Assembly: GCF_000478885.1 (NCBI RefSeq)
Contig: NC_022567.1
Span: forward strand, 186,001 to 250,000
From: Adlercreutzia equolifaciens DSM 19450
Lineage (GTDB): Bacteria; Actinomycetota; Coriobacteriia; Coriobacteriales; Eggerthellaceae
Reading direction: 5' to 3'
Length of the DNA stretch: 64,000 bases
Shown here: positions 53,223 to 60,997 of the stretch, one piece after another
How the letters are laid out: each line of letters starts with the position of its first letter
How positions within the stretch are numbered: position 1 is the stretch's first letter
Program-made: the position numbers and the translations under genes
Notes under the pieces: model-generated
Seen by the model: the letters and a program-made list of their open reading frames with translations, nothing else
The model's database searches: none
Told to the model about the DNA's origin: nothing

Positions 53223-53347
53223 ACGCGGCATTCCGATTCGCTCAGACAGTCCTCGCTGGTATCGAAGGCGTTGGGATTGCCTGCTCCCTTTCATGTTCTG
53301 CCTTCGATACCATCTGCGGAACTTGCTCGGTCGGAACGCCCCGTATC
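53221..53347 (+). repeat. Palindromic repeat family, copy B
   Basis: Outer arms TACGCGGCATTCC (53222-53234) and GGAACGCCCCGTA (53333-53345) have two mismatches. The core TGGTATCGAAGGC (53257-53269) is perfectly mirrored at 53300-53312. It shares GCTCAGACAGTCCTCGCT, the core and GCTCCCTTTCA with copy A, and GCTCAGACAGTCCTCGCT plus TGCGGAACT with copy C. It would be transcribed as part of the ABC operon leader. Confidence 0.85.
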
Positions 53348-53386
53348 TGTCTCCTGCACTTGACGGATCGCGAGCTTGAATTCATC

Positions 53387-53438
53387 CTAAAAAGGAGGCG
53401 CGCATGGTTCCATCGATCGGGCTTACGGTTGACTTACG
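53387..53438 (-). promoter_or_regulatory. Candidate response-regulator-activated promoter of the small peptide-ABC operon
   Basis: Two CTTACG boxes (53422-53427 and 53433-53438) are 11 bp apart in direct repeat. A minus-strand -10-like TAGGAT lies at 53392-53387, with a poor -35, as expected of an activator-dependent promoter. The same hexamer forms an inverted repeat upstream of the response regulator gene at a similar distance from a -10-like box. Confidence 0.5.
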
Positions 53439-53458
53439 AATGTGTTAGGTTGTGCGGG

Positions 53459-53498
53459 TTTCTACCTGTTTCTACCTGTTTCTACCTGTTTCTACCTG
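53459..53498. repeat. Four perfect tandem copies of a 10-bp unit
   Basis: TTTCTACCTG is repeated four times without change, ending 11 bp from the stop of the kinase gene, in its 3' flank. The 10-bp period is close to one helical turn. Confidence 0.95.
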
Positions 53499-53509
53499 CG
53501 CCGTGTCTC

Positions 53510-54676
53510 CTATGCGCCGAAGAGTTCCTTGTGGGTGCGGTCGTGGGGGAAGGTGAGGATGACGCGGGTGCCCGTGCCCTCTTCGCTGGCGAGGCCTACG
53601 TGCAGTCCCATGGAAGCGCACAAGCTCGCTACCAAGTAAAGGCCCATGCCCGTGGCCGAACCGTGGGCGCGGCCGACCTGGCCGGTGAAGCCGCGCTCGA
53701 ACACGCGGGGCACGTCGGCGGCGGGGATGCCGCAGCCGTTGTCGCGCACCTCAAGCACCGTGCGGCCTCGGGGGGTGCCGGGCTCCTCCTCGCGGACGGT
53801 GAAGGCGAGGGTGGTGGCGCCGTACTTCGCCGCGTTGGTGACCACCTGTCCCAAGATGAACACGAGCCAGGGCTCGTCGGCCAGCACCGTCAGGGCGTCG
53901 GGAATGTCAAAGGCGGGGGTGCAGCCTTTCTCGATGAGGAAGCGGCTGTGGCGCTTGCAGGCTTCCCGCGCCGCATCGGTCAAATTCACTTCGCGGATGG
54001 CGTAGTCGCGCTCGACCGAGGTGGATCGCGCGTAGTAGAGGGCCTGGTCCACCTGGGCCTCGATGCGTTCCAGCTCGCGGGCCACTTTGGCCGACTCGGG
54101 CCCGGGGTTGTTGGCGAGCATGAGCTTGATGGCGGCGATGGGGGTCTTTATCTCGTGAATCCACAGCTCCACATAGCGGCGATAGGCGGCCGCGTCGTCG
54201 CGTAGGGCCGCTGTCTCCTCGGCGGAAAGCTGGGAGAGGCGACGGGCCACATCGTAAGCGATCTCACCTTCCAGAAAAGGCGGCTCGGCGATGAGGGAGG
54301 GAAGCACGCAGGCTTGGCGCAGCTGCTCGGTAAGGTGGTGCAATTCGTGATAGAAGGCGGCTTTGCGGCGGTAGTCCAGAAAGCCGGCGCCCAGCGCGAT
54401 GAGCGTAAGAATGTCGGCGACGAGCAGAACCCCCGACGAGTTCACGCCGAGCGCAGGCAGAATGAGCACGGTGCTGGCGAGGGCGAGCAAAAAGGCCGCG
54501 AGGCCGATGACGTTGTCGCGCACATAGGAAGCGGGCGTGAAGGCAGCGATGGGCGCATTGGCGGTGTGCGCGTTGACGCGTTCTCCTGCAGCGCTCGCGT
54601 CGCGGCCCCCTTCCGCAGCATGCGACGCGCAAGAGATCTCGCAGTCCTCGCGTGCCACTGTGTTGTGCCCGCTCAT
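53510..54676 (-). CDS. BceS-like sensor histidine kinase
   Basis: A 388-aa intramembrane-sensing kinase. Two TM helices (about residues 45-95: VIGLAAFLLALASTVLILP and GVLLVADILTLIALGAGFL) have almost no external loop, the mark of Bce-type kinases that sense through their transporter. The H-box is WIHEIKTPIAAIK; ATPase boxes are N in GQVVTNAAKYG, DNGCGIP, the F-box GFTG and GMGLYLV. ATG 54676 overlaps the regulator stop (ATGA). It is read with the response regulator upstream and probably controls the adjacent ABC transporter. Confidence 0.92.
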   Translation of the reverse strand: MSGHNTVAREDCEISCASHAAEGGRDASAAGERVNAHTANAPIAAFTPASYVRDNVIGLAAFLLALASTVLILPALGVNSSGVLLVADILTLIALGAGFLDYRRKAAFYHELHHLTEQLRQACVLPSLIAEPPFLEGEIAYDVARRLSQLSAEETAALRDDAAAYRRYVELWIHEIKTPIAAIKLMLANNPGPESAKVARELERIEAQVDQALYYARSTSVERDYAIREVNLTDAAREACKRHSRFLIEKGCTPAFDIPDALTVLADEPWLVFILGQVVTNAAKYGATTLAFTVREEEPGTPRGRTVLEVRDNGCGIPAADVPRVFERGFTGQVGRAHGSATGMGLYLVASLCASMGLHVGLASEEGTGTRVILTFPHDRTHKELFGA

Positions 54677-55347
54677 ACCGTGTACCCCACACCGCGGCGG
54701 GTAGCGAGGAAGTCCTCCGGAACGCCTAGGGAACCGAGGGTTTTGCGCAAGCGGTTCACATTCACGGTTAGCGTGTTGTCGTCGATGAAGGCGTCGGATT
54801 CCCACAGGGCACACATGATCTCGCTGCGAGGCACCACCACGCCGGGGTTGCGCATGAGTGTCTGCAGGATGCGCAGCTCGTTGCGCGTGAGTTCGGCGGT
54901 GCGTCCTTGGAATTCCACGGTGCCGGCGCCCATGTTCAACGTCACGCCTTTGTGGAGGATCGTCATACCGGCAGCAGGGCTCGCGCTGCGCCGCAGCAAC
55001 GCCTGCAGATGCGCGAGCAGCACGGCGGGCCGATAGGGCTTGGTCACGTAATCGTCGGCCCCTAGGTTCATGGCCATCACTTCATCGAACTCGCTCTCCG
55101 AAGAGGTGAGCATGAGGATGGGCACCGAGCTTTTGGCCCGGATGTCGCGGCAGATGGAATGCCCGTCGGCGCCGGGCAGCTTCAGATCGAGCACGATGCA
55201 GTCGGGCTCGGCAGCGAGGGCGCGTGCCGCGGTGTCGCCCCAGGTGCCCTCGTAGGCCGCCACGGCGTAGCCGGAAAGCTCCAGCACGTGGGCCAGCTCC
55301 GCGCGCAGGGCGGTATCGTCTTCGATGAGATAAATGCGCTGGGCCAT
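54673..55347 (-). CDS. OmpR/PhoB-family response regulator, BceR-like
   Basis: A 224-aa regulator. The receiver has EDD (9-11), phospho-acceptor D54 in IVLDLKLPG, T/S in MLTSSESEFDEV and K in DYVTKPY. The C-terminal winged helix (Trans_reg_C) shows LTRNELRILQTLM, SRSEIMCALWE-type and VNVNRLRKTLGSLG elements. AGAGAGG precedes ATG 55347. Its stop overlaps the kinase start, so the two are coupled. Likely target: its own operon and the peptide-ABC operon. Confidence 0.94.
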   Translation of the reverse strand: MAQRIYLIEDDTALRAELAHVLELSGYAVAAYEGTWGDTAARALAAEPDCIVLDLKLPGADGHSICRDIRAKSSVPILMLTSSESEFDEVMAMNLGADDYVTKPYRPAVLLAHLQALLRRSASPAAGMTILHKGVTLNMGAGTVEFQGRTAELTRNELRILQTLMRNPGVVVPRSEIMCALWESDAFIDDNTLTVNVNRLRKTLGSLGVPEDFLATRRGVGYTV

Positions 55348-55516
55348 GGCTGCCTCTCTTTCGGCGGTGTTCGCAGGTGCCGTTCGCGCAGGGCGTGGCG
55401 CTCGGGCATAAGGCCCAGGCGCGAGGTTCGGACGTGGGGCTCGCGCGCAAGGCTCGGGCGCGGTAGCGTGGGCGCGAGGTTCGTGCGCTCAAGCGCGACG
55501 GCAAGCATCGCAGCCC

Positions 55517-55579
55517 ATTGTAAGCCTGCGCGCCGTTCCCGCCCCCAGCAACTTCCAACCTTACGCAACCGTAAGTTGG
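55517..55579 (-). promoter_or_regulatory. Candidate promoter with inverted CTTACG boxes upstream of the response regulator
   Basis: CTTACG (55560-55565) and CGTAAG (55570-55575) face each other across CAAC, within a longer imperfect palindrome (CCAAC...GTTGG, 55555-55579). A minus-strand -10-like TACAAT lies at 55522-55517. The box-to-(-10) distance is close to that at the ABC operon (53387-53438), consistent with one OmpR-type regulator acting at both. Confidence 0.5.
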
Positions 55580-55652
55580 TTACCAGCTTCCTCGGAAGGC
55601 GTGCTCGACTGCTCGATAGTAAGCGAATGGGCAGAATTTGCCTGAGATCTTG

Positions 55653-55745
55653 AGTTATAAGCGTCTGCAGAAGAAAAATGTGGATGAAATTAACGAGTAA
55701 TGTATAAATAAGGGGGTGAAAATGTGTGCTCAGGCGCTTATAACT
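55653..55745. repeat. 15-bp inverted repeat flanking an AT-rich promoter-like stretch
   Basis: AGTTATAAGCGTCTG (55653-55667) is mirrored at 55731-55745 with one mismatch. The 63 bp between are AT-rich with a TATAAA. It lies 165 bp before the Rpn gene. It could be an operator pair or the end of a small element. I see no gene in 55348-55911. Confidence 0.5.
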
Positions 55746-55911
55746 GGCGATCTCGTGCAATTCAGGGCTGGTTCGCCGACGACGCTTCTTCGCAGCATTG
55801 CGACTTTGTTGCGGTCGGCGCAGGGAACGGATCGGGACATTCCCGCGTCATTTCTGCGGTCGTGCTCTGGCAGAATGCCGTCATCGACCGAATCGAGACG
55901 GGAGGTTCGCC

Positions 55912-56712
55912 ATGGGAGAGCGGAAGCTCAAGTTCCAGGATCGCTGGATGTTCAACCGCGTGCTATGCGAGGAGGAGGTGTGCCGCAAGGTGCTGCGCGC
56001 CGCGCTGGGGATAGAGGCGGGGGAGATCGCCTACCTGAACGCCGAGCAGTGCTTCGAGCCGCTCGCCGCCGGACGAGGCGTGCGCCTGGACGTGTTCGCC
56101 CGGGGCGACGGGCGGGTCTACGACATCGAGATGCAGGTCGCCAGGGAGCGAGACCTGGGGCGCCGCATGCGCTACTACCAGGCCGCCATGGACGTGGGGG
56201 AGCTGGGGTCGGGCGAGGACTTCGGCGCGCTGCCCGAGAGCTACGTGCTGTTCTTCTGCCGCCACGACGCCTACGGCAAGGGCGAGCCCGCGTACGTGAT
56301 CGAGCGCAGGTGTGGGGTCCATCCCGACCTTGCTGTGGGCGACGCCTCCCCGTGGGTAGTGCTGAACGCCTCGGCGTGGGAGGCCTCCGCCGACCCCGGG
56401 CTGCGGGATGTGCTACGATACCTCCGGACCGGGGAGGCCGAAGGGCCCTTGTCGTCGGAGATCGACGCCCTGGTCGGCGTGTTCAACGAGGACAGGGAGT
56501 GGGTGGACCGCGTGCTTACCTACGAGCAGGAGACCGAGATGCGCTGCCGAAAGGCGCGGGAGGAAGGCCGGGAGGAAGGCCGGGAGGAAGGCGAGGCCCG
56601 TCTCGCCGTGCTCGTGGGCGCTCTGCTGGCCGACGGCCGTTCCGAAGACGTGGCCGCTGCGGTGGAGGACAAGGTGCGTCGCGAGGAGCTCTACGCCGAG
56701 CTCGGAATATGA
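55912..56712 (+). CDS. Rpn-family PD-(D/E)XK nuclease/putative transposase
   Basis: A 266-aa protein of the recombination-promoting nuclease (Rpn/YhgA, PDDEXK) family. The start KLKFQDRWMFNRVL and the nuclease core LDVFARGDGRVYDIEMQ (catalytic D and E-x-Q) with RRMRYYQAAMD are typical, as are the REEGREEG repeats near the C-terminus. Rpn proteins cut DNA and promote RecA-independent recombination; many copies spread within genomes. GGAGG is 6 nt before ATG 55912. It abuts a MarR fragment at 56713, which suggests that it came in by replacement. Confidence 0.87.
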   Translation: MGERKLKFQDRWMFNRVLCEEEVCRKVLRAALGIEAGEIAYLNAEQCFEPLAAGRGVRLDVFARGDGRVYDIEMQVARERDLGRRMRYYQAAMDVGELGSGEDFGALPESYVLFFCRHDAYGKGEPAYVIERRCGVHPDLAVGDASPWVVLNASAWEASADPGLRDVLRYLRTGEAEGPLSSEIDALVGVFNEDREWVDRVLTYEQETEMRCRKAREEGREEGREEGEARLAVLVGALLADGRSEDVAAAVEDKVRREELYAELGI

Positions 56713-56952
56713 GGCCAACGCGCCTATACCGTGCGCATTACGCCTGAAGGCGATGCGCTGGCCGAGAAGCGCTGCGCCGCGCAGTCCGAGGTGGCCGATC
56801 GCATCCTGTCGACCCTGACGCCCGAGGAGGTCGAGTCGTTGAACGTTCTCACGGAGAAGATCATCCACCAGTGCAAGGACATGGGCGTCCGCGGTGAGCG
56901 CAAGCATGGTCGCCACCATCGTCATGGCAAGAGCCGTAGCTGCCGCAAGTAG
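56713..56952 (+). pseudogene. C-terminal remnant of a MarR-family regulator
   Basis: After the Rpn stop the same frame continues RAYTVRITPEGDALAEKR, the wing and following helix of a MarR-type winged-helix domain, then SEVADRILSTLTPEEVESLN and a His/Arg-rich tail (RKHGRHHRHGKS). The recognition helix and N-terminus are missing and were not found upstream of the Rpn gene. A GTG at 56731 could start a 73-aa peptide, but it lacks the DNA-binding part. Confidence 0.65.
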
Positions 56953-56981
56953 CGTTCGGCACGGCCCCGATGTCTTTTCAG

Positions 56982-57012
56982 ATAATGGCCTCCCAGGGGG
57001 CCATTATTTTTC
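56982..57012 (+). terminator. Rho-independent terminator
   Basis: ATAATGGCC pairs with GGCCATTAT across an 8-nt loop, followed by TTTTC. It would insulate the next transcription unit. Confidence 0.88.
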
Positions 57013-57025
57013 TCAAAGATTATTC

Positions 57026-57053
57026 TTGACATAGAATAAAGCATTGTTATAAT
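57026..57053 (+). promoter_or_regulatory. Consensus sigma-A promoter
   Basis: A perfect TTGACA (57026-57031) and a perfect TATAAT (57048-57053) are 16 bp apart. It is the best promoter in the window, with no convincing protein gene directly after it. Confidence 0.88.
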
Positions 57054-57059
57054 AGATTT

Positions 57060-57312
57060 CGACAGAGCGGGAGATGCGAAGTCTCCTCCTCTCTCCTCCT
57101 CTCTCCTCCTCTCTCCTCCTCTCTCCTCTTCTCTCGTCCGCATGCGCCTCTCCCCCTTCGGGCGCCAAGGACACTCATTTGCGAGCCCGGGATCCCCCCT
57201 CCCCGGGCTCGCAGCATGTCAGGGGCCGGCTGCTTCGGAGGGAAGCCGGCCTCTCGGCTCTCTGCCGCTCTCCATCGAGGCGCACCGGCGCGTTGGCGCA
57301 TGCGCTTTTCTT
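57060..57312 (+). ncRNA. Candidate structured RNA with repeated CCUCCU motifs
   Basis: It would start about 7 nt after the consensus -10. The 5' part has a 50-nt pyrimidine tract with CCTCCT every 10 nt at 57085, 57095, 57105 and 57115. A 12-bp perfect hairpin follows (57180-57191 with 57202-57213), then GGCCGGCT/AGCCGGCC (57224-57231 with 57244-57251). The ends can pair (AGAGCG and ATGCG at 57064-57078 with CGCAT and CGCTTT at 57297-57308), before TTTTCTTCC. A second possible promoter (TTGCGA...TAGTAT, 57336-57362) precedes the next gene, so this may be its own unit. Alternative: an 84-aa ORF from 57074; its codon use looks wrong for the genome. It does not match RNase P RNA, tmRNA or SRP RNA motifs. 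Confidence 0.45.
57081..57130. repeat. Five tandem copies of a pyrimidine decamer
   Basis: The unit CTCTCCTCCT repeats with one base changed in the first copy and one in the last. All 10-bp spaced; the plus strand is entirely C/T from 57082 to 57130. Confidence 0.92.
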
Positions 57313-57460
57313 CCTTAAGAATCCCTGAGGTTTCGTTGCGAAGGCGAAAAGTGGGGTAGTATGGTCGAGAAAACGTGGCGGCCTTTGCGGGGTCGCCTGC
57401 ACGTGGCGACTTCCAGAGGCACCAGAACGGGGAGTCGCCTGGATAGGGAAGGATTCGGCT

Positions 57461-57952
57461 ATGCGAGAAATGCCCGCCAATCAGTTGAACCCGCGCATTA
57501 AGAGCGTTTGGCGCATCAACGATGCCATTTGGATCGTTGTCTCATTCCTGTGCTGCTTTCTGCCCTTCGCTATCATAGCGTTGGTGGCGCCAGAAGAAGC
57601 GTGGGCCGGGGTGGTGGCTCTTATTGTCGCTATCTTGTTCGTGGCGCTGCTTGTGCTGTGCGTGGTGGTGCTGCCGCCCATTCGCTATGCTCGTTGGCGC
57701 TACGAGCTTACGCCGGATTACCTGGATATTGCTCGCGGCATCTTCTGGCGCAAGCGCTTCGTCATTCCGTTCATCCGCGTGCAGAACACCGACACGCGCC
57801 AAGGGCCCATCCTGCGCGCCTTCGGGCTGTCCAGCGTCACCGTGGCAACTGCCGCCGGCGAGCACGAGATTCCCGGCCTCGGCATCGAAGAGGCCGACGT
57901 GCTGCGCGATCGTGCCGCCGAGCTGGCGCGTCTGGCCCGAGAGGACGTATAA
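57461..57952 (+). CDS. PH domain-containing membrane protein (YdbS-like)
   Basis: A 163-aa protein with two TM helices (about residues 20-45 and 50-75) and a bacterial PH (bPH2) domain: YELTPDYLDIARGIFWRKR, VIPFIRVQNTDTRQGPILR and VTVATAAGEHEIPGL. YdbS/YdbT pairs in Bacillus contribute to resistance to some bacteriocins; the mechanism is unclear. GGAAGGA precedes the ATG. It ends directly at the start of the larger YdbT-like gene, so the two are an operon. Confidence 0.87.
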   Translation: MREMPANQLNPRIKSVWRINDAIWIVVSFLCCFLPFAIIALVAPEEAWAGVVALIVAILFVALLVLCVVVLPPIRYARWRYELTPDYLDIARGIFWRKRFVIPFIRVQNTDTRQGPILRAFGLSSVTVATAAGEHEIPGLGIEEADVLRDRAAELARLAREDV

Positions 57953-59887
57953 ATGAGCGCGCCGAACGTGCCCCCGCAGGTGCCCGCGCCCGCGCCGAAC
58001 GTGCCCCCGCAGGTGCTCGCACCCGCGCCGATACCCCCTGCGGCGGCTGCCCCATCGACTGAGCTGCCGCGCCACCATGTGCACCACAGCTATATCTGGC
58101 TCGAAAGCGTGCGCACGATCTTCATCATTGCCGTATGTGTTGTGGTGGCGAACTTCTCCACCATCATTGGGCTCGTTGCCGAAGAGGGCATGGGCGCCGA
58201 GGCCGGGTTCATCATGGCGGTGGCCGGCATCGGCACGCTGGTGGTCATCCTCCTTACGTTTGGCATCGTCGCCGGGCTGCGCGTCGTTGGCTACAAGCAC
58301 CTGTACTTCACCGTCGGCCCCGACGAGTTCACGCTGTGCTCCGGCATCTTCAACAAGAAGCAGGTGCACGTGCCCTACCAGCGGGTCCAGTCCGTGGACC
58401 AGCGGGCGACGCTCCTTCAGCGATTGTTCGGCGTGTGCACGGTTTCCATCGATACGGCCGGCGGCGCGGCGAACAAGGCCGTCGTGGTGCCCTACGTCAC
58501 CAAGGCCCAGGCCGAGTGGCTGCGCGCCGAACTCTACAACCGCAAGAACGCTCTGGCCGCTCAGGCTGCCGTTGCGTCGGGCATGGCGGGCGCCCCGGTT
58601 CCGCAGTCGGTGGAGGCCGGCGTTGCGGCTATGGCCCAGGGGGCGGCGGCCTTTGCCGGCAACGTGCCGAGCCCGGCCGTCGCGGGCAACGTGCTCGATG
58701 TGGGCGCCGAGGCATGGAACCAAGTGGGCGGTGTGTTCGCCGGCCCTGCTCAAGATACCGGCCGCGTTACCTACGAGTACGGTCTCACTAACAAGGAGCT
58801 GTTCTTCGCGGGTCTTTCCAACACCACATCGGTGGGGCTCATCTTCGCCGGTCTGGTTGTCGGCGTGCTGCAAATCGTCAGTTTCATCTTCGACGTGATG
58901 GGGGATGCAGCCGATGGTGCTGTGGAAAGCGCCGTGGCCTTCGCCGGCTCCCAGGCTTCGGCCTACCTGATCGGGGTCGTTTCGGTGGGGATCATCGTGC
59001 TGGTGCTCGTGCTGTGGGTGTTCTCGGCGTTGGGTTCCTGCATCGGCTACGGTGGCTTCAAGGCGCGCCGTCGCAACAATCGTATCGAGGTGGAATACGG
59101 CTTGCTGCAGCACACCTTCCAAGGCATCGACATCGACCGCGTGCAGTCCGTGGTTGTGAAGCAGAGCTTCATCCGCCGTCTGCTCGGCTACTGCGAGCTG
59201 TCTCTCGGCAAGATTGACGCCGCCACGGGCGAGGATAGCGGCAATAAGCAGAATACTCTGGCCAATCAGGGGATCATCATCCACCCCTTCGTGAAGATGA
59301 ACCGTGTGCCGGAAATCCTCGCCGGGCTCGTGCCGGAGTTCTCCGACCTTCCCCAGGAGGCGAAGCCTGTCGCGAAGGTGGCGCTGCGCCGAGCCGTGCT
59401 GCGCCAGAGCATCTGGTTCGGCGGCGGCTTCTGGCTGGCCGTGGTAGTCACCGTGTGCCTAATGGTTTTCGGTTGGGTGAATGGAGAAGTTGCGACTGGC
59501 GGCATCGAGCTCGATTCCGAGGATCTGTTCCTTCTGAGCATTGGGTGGAACGTGATCGTGGTGGGTGGCTATGCGCTGGCGGCCGTCCTCTTCATCGTCG
59601 ATGTAGTGAACGCTGTGCTGTGGGCCCGCGAGTCCAGCTTCGCCTACAACCATCGCTTCATGCAGGTGAGCAACGGCGGCCTTTCTCGAGAAACAGTGAG
59701 CTTCCCGCGCCAGAAAATCCAGTTCGGCTGCACGAAGAGCAACCCGTTGCAGCGCCGTGCGGGCACCGACACGCTGCTCGCCACGACGGCGGCCGGTTCC
59801 GGCGGCACCACGACGACGCTCATCGACGCCTCCCACGCCGACGCCATGGCGTGGCTCGACTGGCTGAAGCCCGGCGGCAACCAGTAA
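57953..59887 (+). CDS. PH domain-containing membrane protein (YdbT-like)
   Basis: A 644-aa membrane protein with a Pro/Ala-rich N-terminus holding two near-copies of APNVPPQV-APAP, then three bPH2 segments. Each follows TM helices: near residues 110-190 (LCSGIFNKKQVHVPYQRVQS), 380-430 (VEYGLLQHTFQGIDIDRVQS) and 560-640 (VSNGGLSRETVSFPRQKIQF). It is the partner of the YdbS-like protein just upstream (no gap). A role in envelope integrity or bacteriocin tolerance is inferred from Bacillus YdbST. Confidence 0.87.
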   Translation: MSAPNVPPQVPAPAPNVPPQVLAPAPIPPAAAAPSTELPRHHVHHSYIWLESVRTIFIIAVCVVVANFSTIIGLVAEEGMGAEAGFIMAVAGIGTLVVILLTFGIVAGLRVVGYKHLYFTVGPDEFTLCSGIFNKKQVHVPYQRVQSVDQRATLLQRLFGVCTVSIDTAGGAANKAVVVPYVTKAQAEWLRAELYNRKNALAAQAAVASGMAGAPVPQSVEAGVAAMAQGAAAFAGNVPSPAVAGNVLDVGAEAWNQVGGVFAGPAQDTGRVTYEYGLTNKELFFAGLSNTTSVGLIFAGLVVGVLQIVSFIFDVMGDAADGAVESAVAFAGSQASAYLIGVVSVGIIVLVLVLWVFSALGSCIGYGGFKARRRNNRIEVEYGLLQHTFQGIDIDRVQSVVVKQSFIRRLLGYCELSLGKIDAATGEDSGNKQNTLANQGIIIHPFVKMNRVPEILAGLVPEFSDLPQEAKPVAKVALRRAVLRQSIWFGGGFWLAVVVTVCLMVFGWVNGEVATGGIELDSEDLFLLSIGWNVIVVGGYALAAVLFIVDVVNAVLWARESSFAYNHRFMQVSNGGLSRETVSFPRQKIQFGCTKSNPLQRRAGTDTLLATTAAGSGGTTTTLIDASHADAMAWLDWLKPGGNQ

Positions 59888-59915
59888 TCCCGGAAAATAT
59901 GGTAAAGTACCGCCC

Positions 59916-60767
59916 ATGAGTAAAACAGACGACACTGCAAATTCGAAGCCGGCCTTCCTCGATTTCCTGCGCCCCAAACGCGAAAGCGTTACGGAGGACG
60001 AGATCAAGGACATGGTGGCCGAGAATATCGAGCTTCTCGAAGACGAGAAGCGCATGATCAACGACATCCTCGATTTGGCCGACATGACGGTGCGCGAAAT
60101 CATGAAGCCGCGCGTCGACATGATCATGGCCGAGGACACCGAACCGGCCCGCGCGGCGCTCGACCGCATGCGCGGCACGGGCTATTCCCGCCTGCCGGTC
60201 TATCACGAGGAAGTGGACGAGGTCATAGGCCTCGTGTCCTACAAAGACCTCATCGGCCCTCTGCTGGACGGCCGCATCGAAGACCCGGTGGCTGAGTTCA
60301 TGTACGAGCCGCTTTACGTGCCCGAGACGAAAAACGTGCTGAAGCTTTTGTCGGAGCTGCAAGAGGCCCGCATGCAGATGGCTATCGTCGTGGACGAGTA
60401 CGGCGGCACCGACGGCCTCATCACCATGGAGGACATCATCGAGGAGATCGTTGGCGAGATTGCCGACGAGACCGACAACGATCGCGACCTCATTGTGCTT
60501 GTCGAGCCGAACCAGTGGCGCGTCGACGGTCGCTTTCCCGTGGAGGATGCGGTGGAGCTCGGCTGGCCCGTGGAAGAATCCGACGACTACGAGACGCTTG
60601 CGGGTTGGATCATCCACGAGCTGGACTCCGTGCCCCGGGTGGGCGACGAGCTGCTGGTCGACGGCTACGCCTTCAAGGTGGTGAAGATGCGCCGCTCGCG
60701 CATTTCCATCGTGCAGGTGAAGAAGTTGCCATCGGTAAGTTGTGAAGAGTCGGTAACGACTGCCTGA
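59916..60767 (+). CDS. CBS-domain protein of the CorC/TlyC (hemolysin C-like) family
   Basis: A 283-aa cytosolic protein. A short N-terminal region leads to MIND-ILDLADMTVREIMKPRVD, the typical start of the CBS pair (residues 60-195), with MAIVVDEYGGTDGLITMEDI at the second CBS, then a CorC_HlyC transporter-associated domain (WRVDGRFPVEDAVE, LAGWIIHELDSVP). It lacks the DUF21 membrane part, like E. coli CorC. Possible roles are Mg2+/Co2+ efflux or membrane homeostasis. The ribosome site is weak. A -10-like TATGGTAAAGT just upstream may overlap the leader. Confidence 0.88.
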   Translation: MSKTDDTANSKPAFLDFLRPKRESVTEDEIKDMVAENIELLEDEKRMINDILDLADMTVREIMKPRVDMIMAEDTEPARAALDRMRGTGYSRLPVYHEEVDEVIGLVSYKDLIGPLLDGRIEDPVAEFMYEPLYVPETKNVLKLLSELQEARMQMAIVVDEYGGTDGLITMEDIIEEIVGEIADETDNDRDLIVLVEPNQWRVDGRFPVEDAVELGWPVEESDDYETLAGWIIHELDSVPRVGDELLVDGYAFKVVKMRRSRISIVQVKKLPSVSCEESVTTA

Positions 60768-60997
60768 CAGCGCTCAGGGTCGCACCCGCGAGACCTGCGG
60801 GAACCCAGAAAGTGCGTTTTGTCAAGCGAACAAAGCGTGGATGTCGGCTACCGCCTCGGCACGGTTTCAGCCAACTAGGGTAAAATATCCGCGACATAAA
60901 ACAGCATAGCATTCTTTACTGCAGCAATCCCACACCCTAATCCAGCACGCTGCGCCGCTTGAGCGGTTTAGTTTCGTGCTGTCGAGAAAGGGAATGA

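Noticed and set aside
55724..56014. Overlapping frame ahead of the Rpn gene
   Set aside because: It runs out of frame into the Rpn coding region with shadow composition; the Rpn start has its own GGAGG site.
57180..57260. SRP RNA, RNase P RNA or tmRNA in the structured region
   Set aside because: The signature segments (GGAAGCAGCC-type SRP loop, GAGGAAAGTCC of RNase P, tmRNA ends) are not present.
57074..57328. 84-codon ORF beginning in the decamer tract
   Set aside because: It has a signal-peptide-like start, but this is the translation of a CT repeat with a 10-bp period, which is not a codon multiple. Later residues are Arg/Pro-rich without pattern. Kept only as an alternative to the RNA.
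60768..60997. Possible c-di-AMP (ydaO) riboswitch before the secreted hydrolase-like gene
   Set aside because: GCGGGAACCCA looks similar, but the other conserved blocks (GGGGTGAATCC and CCGAATCCGTCAGCTAACC types) are absent.
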